Shown here piece by piece: positions 33,203 through 42,149 of a DNA stretch of 64,000 nt. The stretch spans positions 434,001 through 498,000 of the forward strand of contig CAVQJJ010000011.1 of assembly GCA_963712835.1 (NCBI GenBank), in the 5' to 3' direction. The DNA comes from DATARH01 sp963712835. GTDB taxonomy: Bacteria > Pseudomonadota > Alphaproteobacteria > ATCC43930 > CGMCC-115725. Position 1 is the first letter of the stretch, and every line of letters starts with the position of its first letter. The notes beneath the pieces were generated by a model. It was given only the letters and a program-made list of their open reading frames with translations, made no database searches and was not told the DNA's origin. Position numbers and translations under genes: made by a program.

Positions 33203-34618
33203 CTAGACGACGCGGATGTTCTTGAACTGCCATGGGTCCTCGCGGTCGAGGTCTTCGGGAAAGAGCCGTTCGCGATCGCCGAGCGGCGTCCAATCGCCCC
33301 ACACGCCGACGACATCGCCAAGATAGGGTCCGGCGACTTCGAGGATGCGCGCGAAATCCAGCTCCTCCGGCTCGACAATCCCGGCGCGGGGATGCTCGAT
33401 CGCCCACACCATGCCGGCCAGCACCGCGGCGGTGACCTGCAGCGAGGTCGCGTTGTTGTGCGGCACGATGCGGCGGGTCTGGTCGATCGACAGGCGCGAG
33501 CCGTACCAGTAGACGCGGCCCCCGTGGCCCATCAGCAGCACGCCCAATTCGTCGATGCCGTCGATGATCTCGTCCATCATCAGCCGCTTGTCGGCCTGGA
33601 GCTCCCAGTTCTTGCCGCCCAGTTCGTGGACGCTCAGCACCGCGTCGTCGCAGGGGTGGTAGGCGTAATGGCAGGTCGGGCGATAGCGCACGCAGTCGCC
33701 GTCGCGCAGCGAAAAATAATCGGCGATCGAGATCGATTCGTTGTGGGTGACGAGGAAACCCGTATAGGGGCCCTCGAGCGGCGTCCAGCTGCGCACGCGG
33801 GTCCCGGCGCCCGGCCGCAGCAGATAGATCGCCGCGCCGCTGCCGAAATCGTGCCGGCGGCCGTCGGCGGGGAAGTGCCGCTCATGCGTGCCCCAGCCGA
33901 GTTCGGCCGGTTGCGAGCCTTCGCTGAAAAAGCCGTCGATCGACCAGGTGTTGACGAACTCGCCCGGCGATTTCGGGATCGCGGCGACCTGGGTGTCGCG
34001 CTCGGCGATGTGAATGACCTTGATCCCGAGGCGCTCGGCGAGATGACCCCAGCCGCCTCGGTCTTGGGGCATCGCGGCGGCGGAGTCCGCGCTACGGGCG
34101 ATATCGACGAGCGCCTGCTTGACGAAATGCGACACGAGGCCGGGATTGGCGCCGTGCGTCAGCACCGCGGTCGGGCCGTTGGCGTAACGGGAGCGCAAGG
34201 CGAGCGCGCCTTCGCGCAGCGCGTAATTGGAGCGCTGCGACGCGGTAAGGTTGGGGTCGGTATACCCGCCCGGCCATGGCTCGATGCAGGTGTCGAGATA
34301 GAGCGCGCCCTTTTCCTGGGCGAGTTCGATCAGCGCAACGCTCGCGACCTCGACCGAGACATTGAGCAGAAAATCGCCGGGGCCGATCAGCGGCCCGAGC
34401 ACCGCGCGGTAATTCCCGCGGGTGAGCGGCGTCTCGACGAATTTCACGCCGTATTGATCCGCGACATCCTTGCCGCGCGGCTCGGCGGTGACAATCGTGA
34501 TATTCTGTGGCGCGATGGCGATGTGGCGCAGGATCAGCGGCAGCACGCCCTGGCCGATGCTGCCGAAACCGATGATGACAAGACGATTTTCGAGGCGGGC
34601 GTGCTTGGTGTCGGGCAT
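33203..34618 (-). CDS. hss: Homospermidine synthase
   Basis: A 471-residue enzyme of the saccharopine-dehydrogenase-like bacterial homospermidine synthase family. It has the NAD-binding Rossmann start LVIIGFGSIGQG (13-24), YLDTCIEPWPGGYTDP, the THGANPGLVSHFVKQAL block and the conserved HNNATSLQVTAAVLAGM. It condenses two putrescines, or spermidine and putrescine, into homospermidine with release of ammonia. This is the usual polyamine route in many alphaproteobacteria and supports that placement. The start at 34618 (MPDTKHARLENR) is preferred over the upstream frame. A small membrane protein follows 14 bases downstream. It is divergent from the DsbD-like gene. Confidence 0.93.
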   Translation of the reverse strand: MPDTKHARLENRLVIIGFGSIGQGVLPLILRHIAIAPQNITIVTAEPRGKDVADQYGVKFVETPLTRGNYRAVLGPLIGPGDFLLNVSVEVASVALIELAQEKGALYLDTCIEPWPGGYTDPNLTASQRSNYALREGALALRSRYANGPTAVLTHGANPGLVSHFVKQALVDIARSADSAAAMPQDRGGWGHLAERLGIKVIHIAERDTQVAAIPKSPGEFVNTWSIDGFFSEGSQPAELGWGTHERHFPADGRRHDFGSGAAIYLLRPGAGTRVRSWTPLEGPYTGFLVTHNESISIADYFSLRDGDCVRYRPTCHYAYHPCDDAVLSVHELGGKNWELQADKRLMMDEIIDGIDELGVLLMGHGGRVYWYGSRLSIDQTRRIVPHNNATSLQVTAAVLAGMVWAIEHPRAGIVEPEELDFARILEVAGPYLGDVVGVWGDWTPLGDRERLFPEDLDREDPWQFKNIRVV

Positions 34619-34777
34619 CGCGGAGAAGTCACCAGGGGGGCGGCTCTGCCTAGGGGCGGGCCTCAATGTTGTCAAGCCGGAGTGATGCGGCGAGATGATC
34701 TCAATTTGATGTCATTAGGATTTGTTACAACTCTTTGCTGCATTACATGCCCAATTGTTCGGCGAGGACATGCTCCG

Positions 34778-36853
34778 GTGCGATTTGCGGTGATCCTTCG
34801 GGCGATGTTCTTGGCGTTCGCCGGTTGGGCGATGGCGGGCGGCCTTGCCGCCGCCGCGCCGCCGAAGGCGAGCGACCTCGTGCGGCCGACGCTTTACGCC
34901 GAAAGCGCCACCGTCGCGCCGGGGCGGACACTATGGACCGATCTGCACCTGACGATCGCGCCGGGCTGGCATATCTACTGGAAAAACCCCGGCGATTCCG
35001 GCTTGCCGACCGAGATCGACTGGACGCTGCCCCCCGGTTTCACGGCCGGGGCGATCGAGTGGCCGACACCCGAGCGGTTCCAGCTCGGGCCGATCGCCAA
35101 TTACGGCTATGCCGGCAGCGCCGATCTGCTGGTGCCGCTAAACGTGCCGGCGGGGCTGGCCGCGGACGCCAAGCCGCCTGTCGCGGCGCAGGTCAAATAC
35201 CTCGTCTGCTCGGAAATCTGCATCCCCGGCGAAGCGCGGGTGTCGCTCGACCTCGCCGCCGGTTCCGGCACCCCCGACCCGGCACAGGCGGCACGGTTTG
35301 CGGCGGCGCGGGGGGCACTGCCCATCGCCGCGCCATTCGCCGCCCAATTTGTCGCCGGGAAAAGTGACCTGCGGCTTATTGTCCCGCCGGCGGCGGTCGC
35401 GGGGCTGGCGCAGCCGAGCGCCACCTTCTTCCCCGATGCAGACAACGCGATCGACCACTCGGCCGAGGAGAAGGTCGAGCGGCGCGACGGCGGGCTGGAG
35501 CTGGTGCTGGCAAAGGCGACCGGCCCCACCGCCGCGGTGCCAAAGACGCTTGACGGCGTGCTGGCGTTGCGCGGCGCGGATGGAAGCGCGCGGGCCTACC
35601 GGATCAGCGCCGCACCGGGCGCGGCCATGCCAACGGCGGGTGGCGTGGTGATCGGCGTGTGGCAGGCGGTGCTGTTCGCGTTTATCGGCGGGCTGATCCT
35701 CAATCTGATGCCGTGCGTCTTCCCGATCCTGTCGCTGAAAGTGCTGAGCTTCGCGACAGCGGGCGCCGAGAAGCGGCATCATCACGGCGTCGCCTATACG
35801 GCGGGGGTGGTGCTGAGCTTCGCGGCGCTGGGCGGGGCGCTGATCGTGCTGCGCGCGAGCGGTGCGGCAATCGGCTGGGGGTTCCAGCTGCAATCCCCGC
35901 TGGTGGTGGCGCTGTTGGCCTATCTGATGCTGGCGATGGGACTTTCCTTGTCCGGGGTCGCCGAATTCGGCGCGGGGCTCGCCGGGATCGGCGGCGGGCT
36001 CGCCGAGCGGCGCGGGCTTCTCGGCGCGTTCTTTACCGGCGTTCTGGCGGTGTTGGTCGCGACGCCGTGCACCGCGCCCTTTATGGGCGCGGCGTTCGGC
36101 TTCGCGCTGGTCGCGCCGGCGGCGTTGGCGCTGGCGATCTTCGTCGCGCTCGGCGCCGGGATGGCGGCGCCGATGCTGGCGGCGAGCCTCGTGCCGGGTG
36201 CGGCGCGGCTGCTGCCGCGGCCGGGCCGGTGGATGGCGACGCTGAAGCAGGTGTTGGCCTTCCCGCTCTACGGCACCGCGGCGTGGCTTGTCTGGGTGCT
36301 GATCCAGGAGGTCGGTCCGGAAGGCTCGCTGATGGCGCTGTTCGGACTGGTGGCGGTCGGGTTCGCGGTGTGGGTCTATGGGCGCACGCGGTTCGCGGCG
36401 ACGGGCGCGCGGCGGCTCGGCGGCGGGTTGGCCGGCGCCGGTCTGGCGGCGGCGGTGGCGTTGGCGGCAATGCTGCAGCCGGCGGCGGGACGGGCGCCGG
36501 TGACGAATGACGGGCTCGCCTATGAGGATTTCACCCCGGCGCGGCTCGCGGCGCTCACCGCCGAGCACAAGCCGGTCTTCGTGAATTTGACCGCGGCGTG
36601 GTGCCTCACCTGCATCGTCAACGAGCGCGCGACGCTCGACAGCAATGCGGTACGCGACGCGTTCGCGGCGCACCATGTCGTCGCGCTCAAAGGAGACTGG
36701 ACGCGGCAGGACCCGGAGATCGCCCGCTTCCTGCAGAGCTACGGGCGCAGCGGGGTGCCGCTCTATCTGCTCTATGACGGCAACGGCATGGCGACGGTGC
36801 TGCCGCAGATCCTGACCGAGGCCGAGGTCATCGACGCGGTCGGGAAGCTGTAG
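34778..36853 (+). CDS. DsbD/ScsB-type thiol:disulfide interchange protein
   Basis: A 691-residue membrane protein. GTG 34778 follows GAGGA at 9 bases and gives a signal peptide (RFAVILRAMFLAFAGWAMA). The periplasmic N-domain has WHIYWKNPGDSGLPTEIDW and a CSEIC cysteine pair near residue 145. About eight membrane spans follow, carrying the two redox cysteines in NLMPCVFPIL (near 312) and VATPCTAPFMG (near 430). A C-terminal periplasmic thioredoxin-like domain has WCLTC (near 606-610). It passes electrons from cytosolic thioredoxin to periplasmic partners. The N-domain with the K-N-P-G-D-S-G pattern is typical of the ScsB branch. No scsC or scsD is beside it. The C-terminal Trx has the unusual CLTC active site. 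Confidence 0.92.
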   Translation: MRFAVILRAMFLAFAGWAMAGGLAAAAPPKASDLVRPTLYAESATVAPGRTLWTDLHLTIAPGWHIYWKNPGDSGLPTEIDWTLPPGFTAGAIEWPTPERFQLGPIANYGYAGSADLLVPLNVPAGLAADAKPPVAAQVKYLVCSEICIPGEARVSLDLAAGSGTPDPAQAARFAAARGALPIAAPFAAQFVAGKSDLRLIVPPAAVAGLAQPSATFFPDADNAIDHSAEEKVERRDGGLELVLAKATGPTAAVPKTLDGVLALRGADGSARAYRISAAPGAAMPTAGGVVIGVWQAVLFAFIGGLILNLMPCVFPILSLKVLSFATAGAEKRHHHGVAYTAGVVLSFAALGGALIVLRASGAAIGWGFQLQSPLVVALLAYLMLAMGLSLSGVAEFGAGLAGIGGGLAERRGLLGAFFTGVLAVLVATPCTAPFMGAAFGFALVAPAALALAIFVALGAGMAAPMLAASLVPGAARLLPRPGRWMATLKQVLAFPLYGTAAWLVWVLIQEVGPEGSLMALFGLVAVGFAVWVYGRTRFAATGARRLGGGLAGAGLAAAVALAAMLQPAAGRAPVTNDGLAYEDFTPARLAALTAEHKPVFVNLTAAWCLTCIVNERATLDSNAVRDAFAAHHVVALKGDWTRQDPEIARFLQSYGRSGVPLYLLYDGNGMATVLPQILTEAEVIDAVGKL

Positions 36854-36950
36854 GGAGACAGCGCTTTATTACAGAGGGCGCAAGGTAACGCTGAGGTCGC
36901 GAAGGCTCCGAGAGGCGGCAGCCAGCAAGTTACACCACCTCGGCGAAGGC

Positions 36951-36978
36951 ATGGGTCCCGGCCTACGCCGGGATGGTG
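36951..36978. repeat. Short palindrome ATGGGTCCCGGCCTACGCCG family
   Basis: CCCGGCCTACGCCGGGATGGTG forms a hairpin in the gap 36854-37017. It is the same motif as at 29509-29529. Nothing else is recognisable in the gap. Confidence 0.65.
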
Positions 36979-37017
36979 GCTAAAGCTTCTTCGCGTCGTT
37001 TGCGGTAAGGCGTTTCC

Positions 37018-37824
37018 TTAATTCTGCATCGCCTGGGTCACCGCGCCGCCGGTGGCGGTGCGGCCGCCATCGACGACGTATTGCGCGCCGGTGATGTTGC
37101 TCGCGAGGTCGGACGACAGGAACAGCACCATGTTGGCGATCTCCTCGGGCGTGGTGTAGCGGCCGGAGGGGATGGCCGCCTGGTATTTGCGGTTGACGCT
37201 GTCGGGGTCATCGGGGCTGAGCATCTTTTCCAGCGAATGGATCATCCGCGTGTCGACCGGGCCGGGGCAGACCGCGTTGACCCGCACGCCCTGGCGCGCG
37301 ACCTCGCCGGCGGCGGTCTTGGTGAGGCCGATGACCGCGTGCTTTGAGGCGACATAGGCCGGCATGCCGGGGGTCGCGACGAGGCCGGCGACCGAGGCGG
37401 TGTTCACCACCGCCCCCGATTTCTGCTTCAACAGCACCGGCAGCACATGGCGCAGGCCGAGGAACACGCCCTTGACGTTGACACCGAGCACGGCATCGAA
37501 CATCGCCTCGTCGTAATCGGCGGTATGCGCCACCGCGCCCTCGATGCCGGCATTATTGAAGAAGCAGTCGATGCGGCCATGCGCGTCGAGCGTCTCTTTA
37601 ACGTAATTGGCAACGTCGGCGGATTTGGTGACGTCGGCGGCGACGAACTTGGCCTCGCCGCCCTGCTGCTTGATGATGCCGGCGGTGGCCTCGCCCGCTG
37701 CCGCGTCACGGTCGACGACGACGACCTTGGCGCCGGCCTTGGCGAAAGCGAGCGCGGTGGCGCGGCCGATCCCGCCGCCGCCCCCGGTGATCAGCGCGAC
37801 CTTGCCGGTGAAGTCCATGTTCAT
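37018..37824 (-). CDS. SDR family NAD(P)-dependent oxidoreductase
   Basis: A 268-residue classical short-chain dehydrogenase. It has the cofactor motif ALITGGGGGIGRA (11-23), an acidic D at the end of beta-2 (VVVVDRDAAA) that favours NAD, NNAG near residue 91, the catalytic serine in NTASVAGLV, the YVASK active site and the VCPGPVDTRM block. GGGAG precedes the ATG. It lies alone, with a palindromic repeat upstream. The family reduces or oxidises many alcohols; glucose dehydrogenase-like or cyclopentanol dehydrogenase-like roles are typical of this subgroup, but nothing fixes the substrate. Confidence 0.9.
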   Translation of the reverse strand: MNMDFTGKVALITGGGGGIGRATALAFAKAGAKVVVVDRDAAAGEATAGIIKQQGGEAKFVAADVTKSADVANYVKETLDAHGRIDCFFNNAGIEGAVAHTADYDEAMFDAVLGVNVKGVFLGLRHVLPVLLKQKSGAVVNTASVAGLVATPGMPAYVASKHAVIGLTKTAAGEVARQGVRVNAVCPGPVDTRMIHSLEKMLSPDDPDSVNRKYQAAIPSGRYTTPEEIANMVLFLSSDLASNITGAQYVVDGGRTATGGAVTQAMQN

Positions 37825-37977
37825 GGCGCTACTCCCTCTGTTGCGCTCATGCTGTCATCGCAATCGCAGCGAGGCAATCTCGCTCGGAAGCAAAACTCTT
37901 GTCTTCCGGGGCTCGCGAAGCGATGAACCGGAACTCATGAACACCGAAGATGCCAACTCGGCGCTGTCCGTGTTCAT

Positions 37978-38004
37978 GGGTTCCCGCTTTCGCGGGAATG
38001 ACGA
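37978..38004. repeat. Palindrome GGGTTCCCGCTTTCGCGGGAATGACG (copy)
   Basis: The same right-hand arm as in the repeats at 18205-18287 and 56049-56182. It lies in the gap between two same-strand genes. GTCATCGCAATCGCAGCGAGGC upstream at 37856 looks like a decayed GTCATTGCGAG element. Confidence 0.65.
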
Positions 38005-38027
38005 AAATTTTGAACCGGCAGCAAAAC

Positions 38028-38057
38028 AAAATCCCCGGGGGTCACCCCGGGGATTTT
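38028..38057 (-). terminator. Strong bidirectional hairpin terminator
   Basis: AAAATCCCCGGGG, loop GTCA, then CCCCGGGGATTTT: a perfect 13-bp stem. On the minus strand it is followed by GTTTTGC, and it lies 21 bases past the stop of the 38079-39554 gene. Confidence 0.88.
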
Positions 38058-38078
38058 CGCGACAGGCTTAAAAGGGAG

Positions 38079-39554
38079 CTATTCGGCGGCGTGGAGCAGG
38101 TCGAGGTACTCCTCGTAGACCGCCATGTTCTTGCCGAACGAGATCGCCGCGGCCTGGCAGCCGGCGACGAGGTGCATCCAGCGCCACGGATCGCGCGTGT
38201 TGCGGAATTCCTCGACGATCGCGTTGTGGTGCTTGAAGGCGTGCATCTCGGTGAAATTGTCGTGGCAGACAATCTCGGCGAGACGCGCGATCAGCGCCTC
38301 CGGGTCGTAGCGGTTTTCGACGTATTGCACCGCCAACTCAAGCGTGTGCTTGACCTCCGGCACCGCGCGCATCAGGCCCAGATTGGTGACGGTCGACCAG
38401 TCGGTCGGCGGCTGGGTGTAGATGCTGTGGGTGATGGCGTCGAGCAGCGCCTCCTGGCTGCGCGGCGGCAGCGCCTTGACCGCCGCCATGTCGGGCTGCG
38501 AGCCCGGCGGCTCCATGCGCATCGCCGTCGAACGGATTTCCGGGCCCAGATGCCAGTTCATCAGCAGCAACAGCTTGCTGCGCAGGTTCAGCCCCGGCAG
38601 CCCCACCAAATAACGCCGCAGATTGATGCTGGTGTGCAGGTGGACATCCATCGGATTTCCGCCGAGCGAGCGCGTGAACAGCCCGGCGGCGCCGATCGAC
38701 AGCGCTTCGCCCGCGCCGTCGAGCGACAAGCCCTTGCCCAGCGCGCTGGCGATCATGACCGGGATGTCGGCAAATTCCTCGACCATCCCGATGTTCTTGC
38801 CCAGCCGGCCGACCGCGATCGTTTCATCGTCGCCGGTCTCTTGCCGGGTAACGCGCTCCATGAGCTTGTTTTCTTTGATCAGCGAATCGAGTTCCGGCTG
38901 CGCCGGCGCGATCGGGAAGCGCGCCGCGTAGCGCACCGTGGGGCGCATCAGCAGCTTCAGGTATTGCTTGTCGAGCACGCCGGCCTCGAACGAGCGCCAC
39001 AGATAGCCGGGGAAGACGAAGTAGTGATCGTCGACGTTGTTCTTCGGGATGGCGATGCTCATCAGCAGGTCGAACGCCTCAATCGGCTCGGCGTTGTCCC
39101 AAATCCACTGGTAGATGTGGTCGGCCTTGAGGCTTTCGCCGCGGCTGCAGGCGAGCAGGAACGCCGCCTTGGCCTTGTCGAAGCTGTCGAAGTTAAGCGG
39201 CGCAAATTCGAGCAGCTGATAGGGGCTGGTCTCCGGCGCGTTGACGTGCTTGTTCGACAGCGCGACGTGCTGCACCACCGGCAGGAACTTGTCCTCGCCT
39301 TCCAGGCGCGACACCAGCTTCGAGATCGCGTAGAGCCCGGCAAGCGGGTGGAGCGGGCCGCCGTGATGGCCGGGGGGCAGGTCGGAGGAGCGGGTCACCG
39401 CCAGCGCCGAGGCGGTCAGCATCGTCTCGGTCGGCACGCCGTCGCGCAGCTTCTGCAGCGTCTCGTCGATGATGTCCATCGGGGGGGTATCCTCGATGAA
39501 CTGCACCAGTGGCTCGATGTCGGCGGGATACTGGACACGCGTCGGAATCGGCAT
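38079..39554 (-). CDS. Protein of unknown function, 491 residues
   Basis: I do not recognise this family with certainty. It is a soluble, mostly helical protein with no signal peptide. It is rich in histidine clusters: PPGHHGGPLHPLAGLYAISK near residue 60, NNVDDHYFVFPGYLWRS near 170, GNPMDVHLHTS near 305, and CHDNFTEMHAFKHHNAIVEE near 440. The paired H-x(3)-H style motifs in helices suggest metal or haem-like ligation, and the PLHPLAGLYAI helix is faintly like questin-oxidase-type (DUF4243) proteins, but this is a guess. GGAGGG precedes the ATG. It follows an FMN hydroxyacid oxidase gene by 66 bases and is closed by a strong terminator, so both probably act in one pathway. Confidence 0.75.
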   Translation of the reverse strand: MPIPTRVQYPADIEPLVQFIEDTPPMDIIDETLQKLRDGVPTETMLTASALAVTRSSDLPPGHHGGPLHPLAGLYAISKLVSRLEGEDKFLPVVQHVALSNKHVNAPETSPYQLLEFAPLNFDSFDKAKAAFLLACSRGESLKADHIYQWIWDNAEPIEAFDLLMSIAIPKNNVDDHYFVFPGYLWRSFEAGVLDKQYLKLLMRPTVRYAARFPIAPAQPELDSLIKENKLMERVTRQETGDDETIAVGRLGKNIGMVEEFADIPVMIASALGKGLSLDGAGEALSIGAAGLFTRSLGGNPMDVHLHTSINLRRYLVGLPGLNLRSKLLLLMNWHLGPEIRSTAMRMEPPGSQPDMAAVKALPPRSQEALLDAITHSIYTQPPTDWSTVTNLGLMRAVPEVKHTLELAVQYVENRYDPEALIARLAEIVCHDNFTEMHAFKHHNAIVEEFRNTRDPWRWMHLVAGCQAAAISFGKNMAVYEEYLDLLHAAE

Positions 39555-39589
39555 TTTGACCCTCCAGCAAGCGGTTCTTCTAAGCGGCT

Positions 39590-39615
39590 AACGCTAACTC
39601 TAATCCCGATGTCAA
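39590..39615 (-). promoter_or_regulatory. Possible promoter ahead of the 491-residue protein gene
   Basis: On the minus strand a TTGACA at 39615-39610 is followed by GTTAGC repeated twice, with a weak -10-like TTAGCC at about 17-bp spacing. It lies between the hydroxyacid oxidase stop and the 39554 start. Weak evidence only. Confidence 0.3.
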
Positions 39616-39620
39616 CGCTT

Positions 39621-40724
39621 TTAATAATGCTCTTTTGGCAGGTTGAGGTGCGGGAAAACGCTGTGCACGTGCGGCGTCAGCGGAGTGCGCGTCTGCCGGA
39701 CATAGGATTTGTCGAGCTGCGCATAGCTCGTGACGCCCAAGAGCGACAGGCAGATGCGGATTTCGTCCTCGAGAATCTCGAAGAGCCGCACCACCCCGGC
39801 ATGGCCGGCGGCGGCGAGGCCGTAGACGTAGAGCCGGCCGCAGGCGACCGCGTCGGCGCCGAGGGTGATCGCCTTGACGATGTCGGTGCCGCGGTAGAAG
39901 CCGCCGTCGATCATCACCTTGGCGCGGCCCCCGACCGCCTCGACCACCTCGGGCAGCACGTCCATCGACCCGACGCCCTGGTCGAGTTGCCGGCCGCCAT
40001 GGTTTGAAACGTAGACGCAATCGACGCCGTGCTCCACGGCGATCGTCGCGTCCTCGTGGGTGGCGACGCCCTTGAGGATGACCGGGATTTTCGACAGCCG
40101 CTTGATGCGGTCGATGTCCTTCCAGTTGAAGCGCGCCTGGTAGATGCGCGCGTCGCCCGGCCGCACCCGGCGGCGCTCGTGACGCTTGGCGATGTCGCGC
40201 TCGCGCCGCGAATAGCTGTCGGTGTCGACGGTGAGCGCGAAAGCGTCGTAGCCGGCATCCGAGGCGCGGCGGACGTGGTCGTCGACCCAGGCCTCGTCGC
40301 CGCGCACGTAAAGCTGAAAGATCTTGAAGCCGTTGCCGCTCGCTTCCGCAGTCTTCTCCAGCCCCGGATGGGAGACCGAGGAGAGGATGATGCCGTTGCC
40401 GAACTCGGCGGTCGCCGCCGCGACCGTGCCGCCGCCGCCCGGCTCGAAATTCTCCAAGGAGCCGACCGGCGCGCACAGCACCGGAATGCGCAGCTTCCTG
40501 CCCCACAGCTCCTTAGAAACATCGACATCCGACACGTCGCGCAGCACGCGTGGGCGGAAGCCGATCGCATCGATCGCCATGCGGTTGCGCGCCAGCGTCG
40601 TCTCGGTCTCCGAGCCGCCGATCAGATAGTCCCAGTTGTTGCGGTTGAGGTTCTGCCGCGCGACGGTGACGAACTCGTGCAGGTTCATAAAGCGGTATTC
40701 GAGAAGCTCTTTCTCGTCGGACAT
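39621..40724 (-). CDS. Alpha-hydroxy-acid oxidising FMN enzyme
   Basis: A 367-residue FMN TIM barrel of the lactate/glycolate oxidase family. It has the N-terminal WDYLIGGSETETTLARNR and RPRVLRDVSDVDVSKELWG, then ILSSVSHPGLEK, FALTVDTDSYSRRERD and the C-terminal catalytic YVSNHGGRQLDQG with the active histidine and arginine. VMIDGGFYRGTDIVKAI and GRLYVYGLAAAGHAGV, which bind the FMN phosphate, follow. The start at 40724 follows GAGGTCCCG. The family oxidises L-2-hydroxy acids to 2-oxo acids, with either oxygen or a quinone as acceptor. A TTACGC-GA-GCGTAA palindrome lies 31 bases upstream. It is followed by the unknown 491-residue gene. Confidence 0.9.
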   Translation of the reverse strand: MSDEKELLEYRFMNLHEFVTVARQNLNRNNWDYLIGGSETETTLARNRMAIDAIGFRPRVLRDVSDVDVSKELWGRKLRIPVLCAPVGSLENFEPGGGGTVAAATAEFGNGIILSSVSHPGLEKTAEASGNGFKIFQLYVRGDEAWVDDHVRRASDAGYDAFALTVDTDSYSRRERDIAKRHERRRVRPGDARIYQARFNWKDIDRIKRLSKIPVILKGVATHEDATIAVEHGVDCVYVSNHGGRQLDQGVGSMDVLPEVVEAVGGRAKVMIDGGFYRGTDIVKAITLGADAVACGRLYVYGLAAAGHAGVVRLFEILEDEIRICLSLLGVTSYAQLDKSYVRQTRTPLTPHVHSVFPHLNLPKEHY

Positions 40725-40754
40725 CGGGACCTCGGCTGAGTCACGCAAATGATG

Positions 40755-40768
40755 TTACGCGAGCGTAA
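40755..40768. promoter_or_regulatory. Candidate operator TTACGCGAGCGTAA
   Basis: A perfect 6-bp inverted repeat with a two-base centre, 31 bases before the hydroxyacid oxidase start. Its place suggests a repressor site, but no regulator gene is adjacent. The rest of the 218-bp gap (40725-40942) shows nothing recognisable. Confidence 0.4.
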
Positions 40769-40942
40769 TCGACGCGCCATGCAGCGGCAACCCGCGGCAT
40801 CGCCGTCGTTCGACTTTCGGAGAACGATGGTCGTTGGGATTGCCGTCACGCTGAGAGTCGCATTGCGCTGGTAACGGCCACTCGCGGTGCGAATTTAACC
40901 GAGAAGCCCGGCGGGTTCCGCGGGGTTCATCCTGTAGTCCTC

Positions 40943-41752
40943 TTAGGGCGTCGGCACCCCGATCGACTTCAACCGGGCATGCGCACGGCTTGCGCGCGCT
41001 TTCATCCCGTCGAGATACGTGCTGACGTCGTTCCCCGGCAGGTTCAGCACCTTGCACCCGAGCCGCCAATATTCCTCGATCTGCGCCTCGGTCTCAGCCG
41101 ATCCGCGCGCGAGCTTGCCATGGGCATTGCAGGCCGCCGCGATCCGCCGCACCGCCGCCTTGAATTTCGGATGCTCGAGGTCGAGGTGAACCCCAAGCTG
41201 CGCGCTCAGGTCGGAATGCCCGTACGCGATCATGTCGATCCCGTCGACCGCCGCGATCTCCTCGACATTCCCCAGGCCTTCAAGCAACTCGATCGACGGG
41301 CAGAGGATGATGTTCTCGTTGGCCCATGGCGCGTATTCGGTGGCGTGGCGGGGACCGTAGCTCCTGTATCCCGTGTGCGGCCCCTGGCCGGAGATGCCTC
41401 GGTTGCCGATCGGCGGATATTTCGCCAGGCGGGCGATCGCACGCGCCTCCTCGGCGGTTTCGACCTCGGACACCTGGATGCCCATGATCCCCTGATCGAG
41501 GATGCCGGGGATCAGGTGCGCGAACGCCTTGTGGATCCGCACGATGGCCGAGACGTTTGTCGCCTGAAACCAGCTCGCCAGGTTTGCGATCGTTTCCATG
41601 TCGAACGCGCCGTGCTCGTGGTCGATCGCGCAGTAATCGAAGCCCGCCGCCTCGATGATCCAGGGGACGCCACGCGAGGCGAACTCCTTGAGCCCGGTGC
41701 CGAGCGCCGCCCGTCCTTCGCGCACCGCCCGCCGTATGCTGTTTTCCTTCAT
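40943..41752 (-). CDS. HpcH/HpaI aldolase family protein
   Basis: A 269-residue class II pyruvate aldolase-type TIM barrel. It has the metal/pyruvate motif CAIDHEHGAFDMETIA (residues 41-56), AIVRIHKAFAHLIPGILDQG, then GIQVSEVETAEEA and RGISGQGPHTGYRSYG. A glutamate and aspartate metal pair follows in CPSIELLEGLGNVEEIAAVD, and IDMIAYGHSDLSAQLG comes after that. Members split 4-hydroxy-2-oxo acids into pyruvate plus an aldehyde, late in aromatic or sugar-acid breakdown. GGAGCGCG precedes the ATG. It stands upstream of no clear operon partner, though the hydroxyacid oxidase is downstream on the same strand after a 218-bp gap. The substrate is open. Confidence 0.9.
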   Translation of the reverse strand: MKENSIRRAVREGRAALGTGLKEFASRGVPWIIEAAGFDYCAIDHEHGAFDMETIANLASWFQATNVSAIVRIHKAFAHLIPGILDQGIMGIQVSEVETAEEARAIARLAKYPPIGNRGISGQGPHTGYRSYGPRHATEYAPWANENIILCPSIELLEGLGNVEEIAAVDGIDMIAYGHSDLSAQLGVHLDLEHPKFKAAVRRIAAACNAHGKLARGSAETEAQIEEYWRLGCKVLNLPGNDVSTYLDGMKARASRAHARLKSIGVPTP

Positions 41753-41809
41753 GACGCGCTCCAGACTTCCTTCGTCTAGTCCCGGCTTGCGGCGTCAGCC
41801 GCCTCCGGT

Positions 41810-42034
41810 TCAGAATGTCCCCAGCACCCGGCCCTTCCCGGGTTTCAGTCCAAGATCGGCTACGGTATCTTCGGTCATTGGGCCGACGGATGTTGGCACG
41901 CCCCCCGGGACTGTTTCGCGGGCAACGGTGAAGGCTTCGTCGGAATCACTGACGACAGCCGCAACAATACGCCTCCGCAGATTTTGGTCGTGGTCCGCAT
42001 CGGGCCCCGTAACGAGCATCACCCAACCCTTCAT
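41810..42034 (-). CDS. Small protein of unknown function
   Basis: A 74-residue ORF, MKGWVMLVTGPDADHDQNLR to GLKPGKGRVLGTF, with a strong AGGAGA 9 bases before its ATG, so it is likely a real gene. It has an alpha/beta-like alternation and no signal peptide or membrane span. I do not recognise it. It lies between a VOC gene and the HpaI-type gene on the same strand. Confidence 0.55.
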   Translation of the reverse strand: MKGWVMLVTGPDADHDQNLRRRIVAAVVSDSDEAFTVARETVPGGVPTSVGPMTEDTVADLGLKPGKGRVLGTF

Positions 42035-42149
42035 CGGTTCGTCTCCTTTTCAAGCGGCCGATTTCCGTTAGCACGCGGCCCTCGGGGCGAGCGGACCGCG
42101 TCTTCGCGCCGAGCGAGCAGCGATCCAATCTGCGCCGGGGGGTTACGCT

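Noticed and set aside
33392..36853. A 1153-codon open frame on the plus strand
   Set aside because: The first 460 codons are antisense to homospermidine synthase. Only the part from GTG 34778 has a signal peptide, ribosome site and DsbD-type domains.
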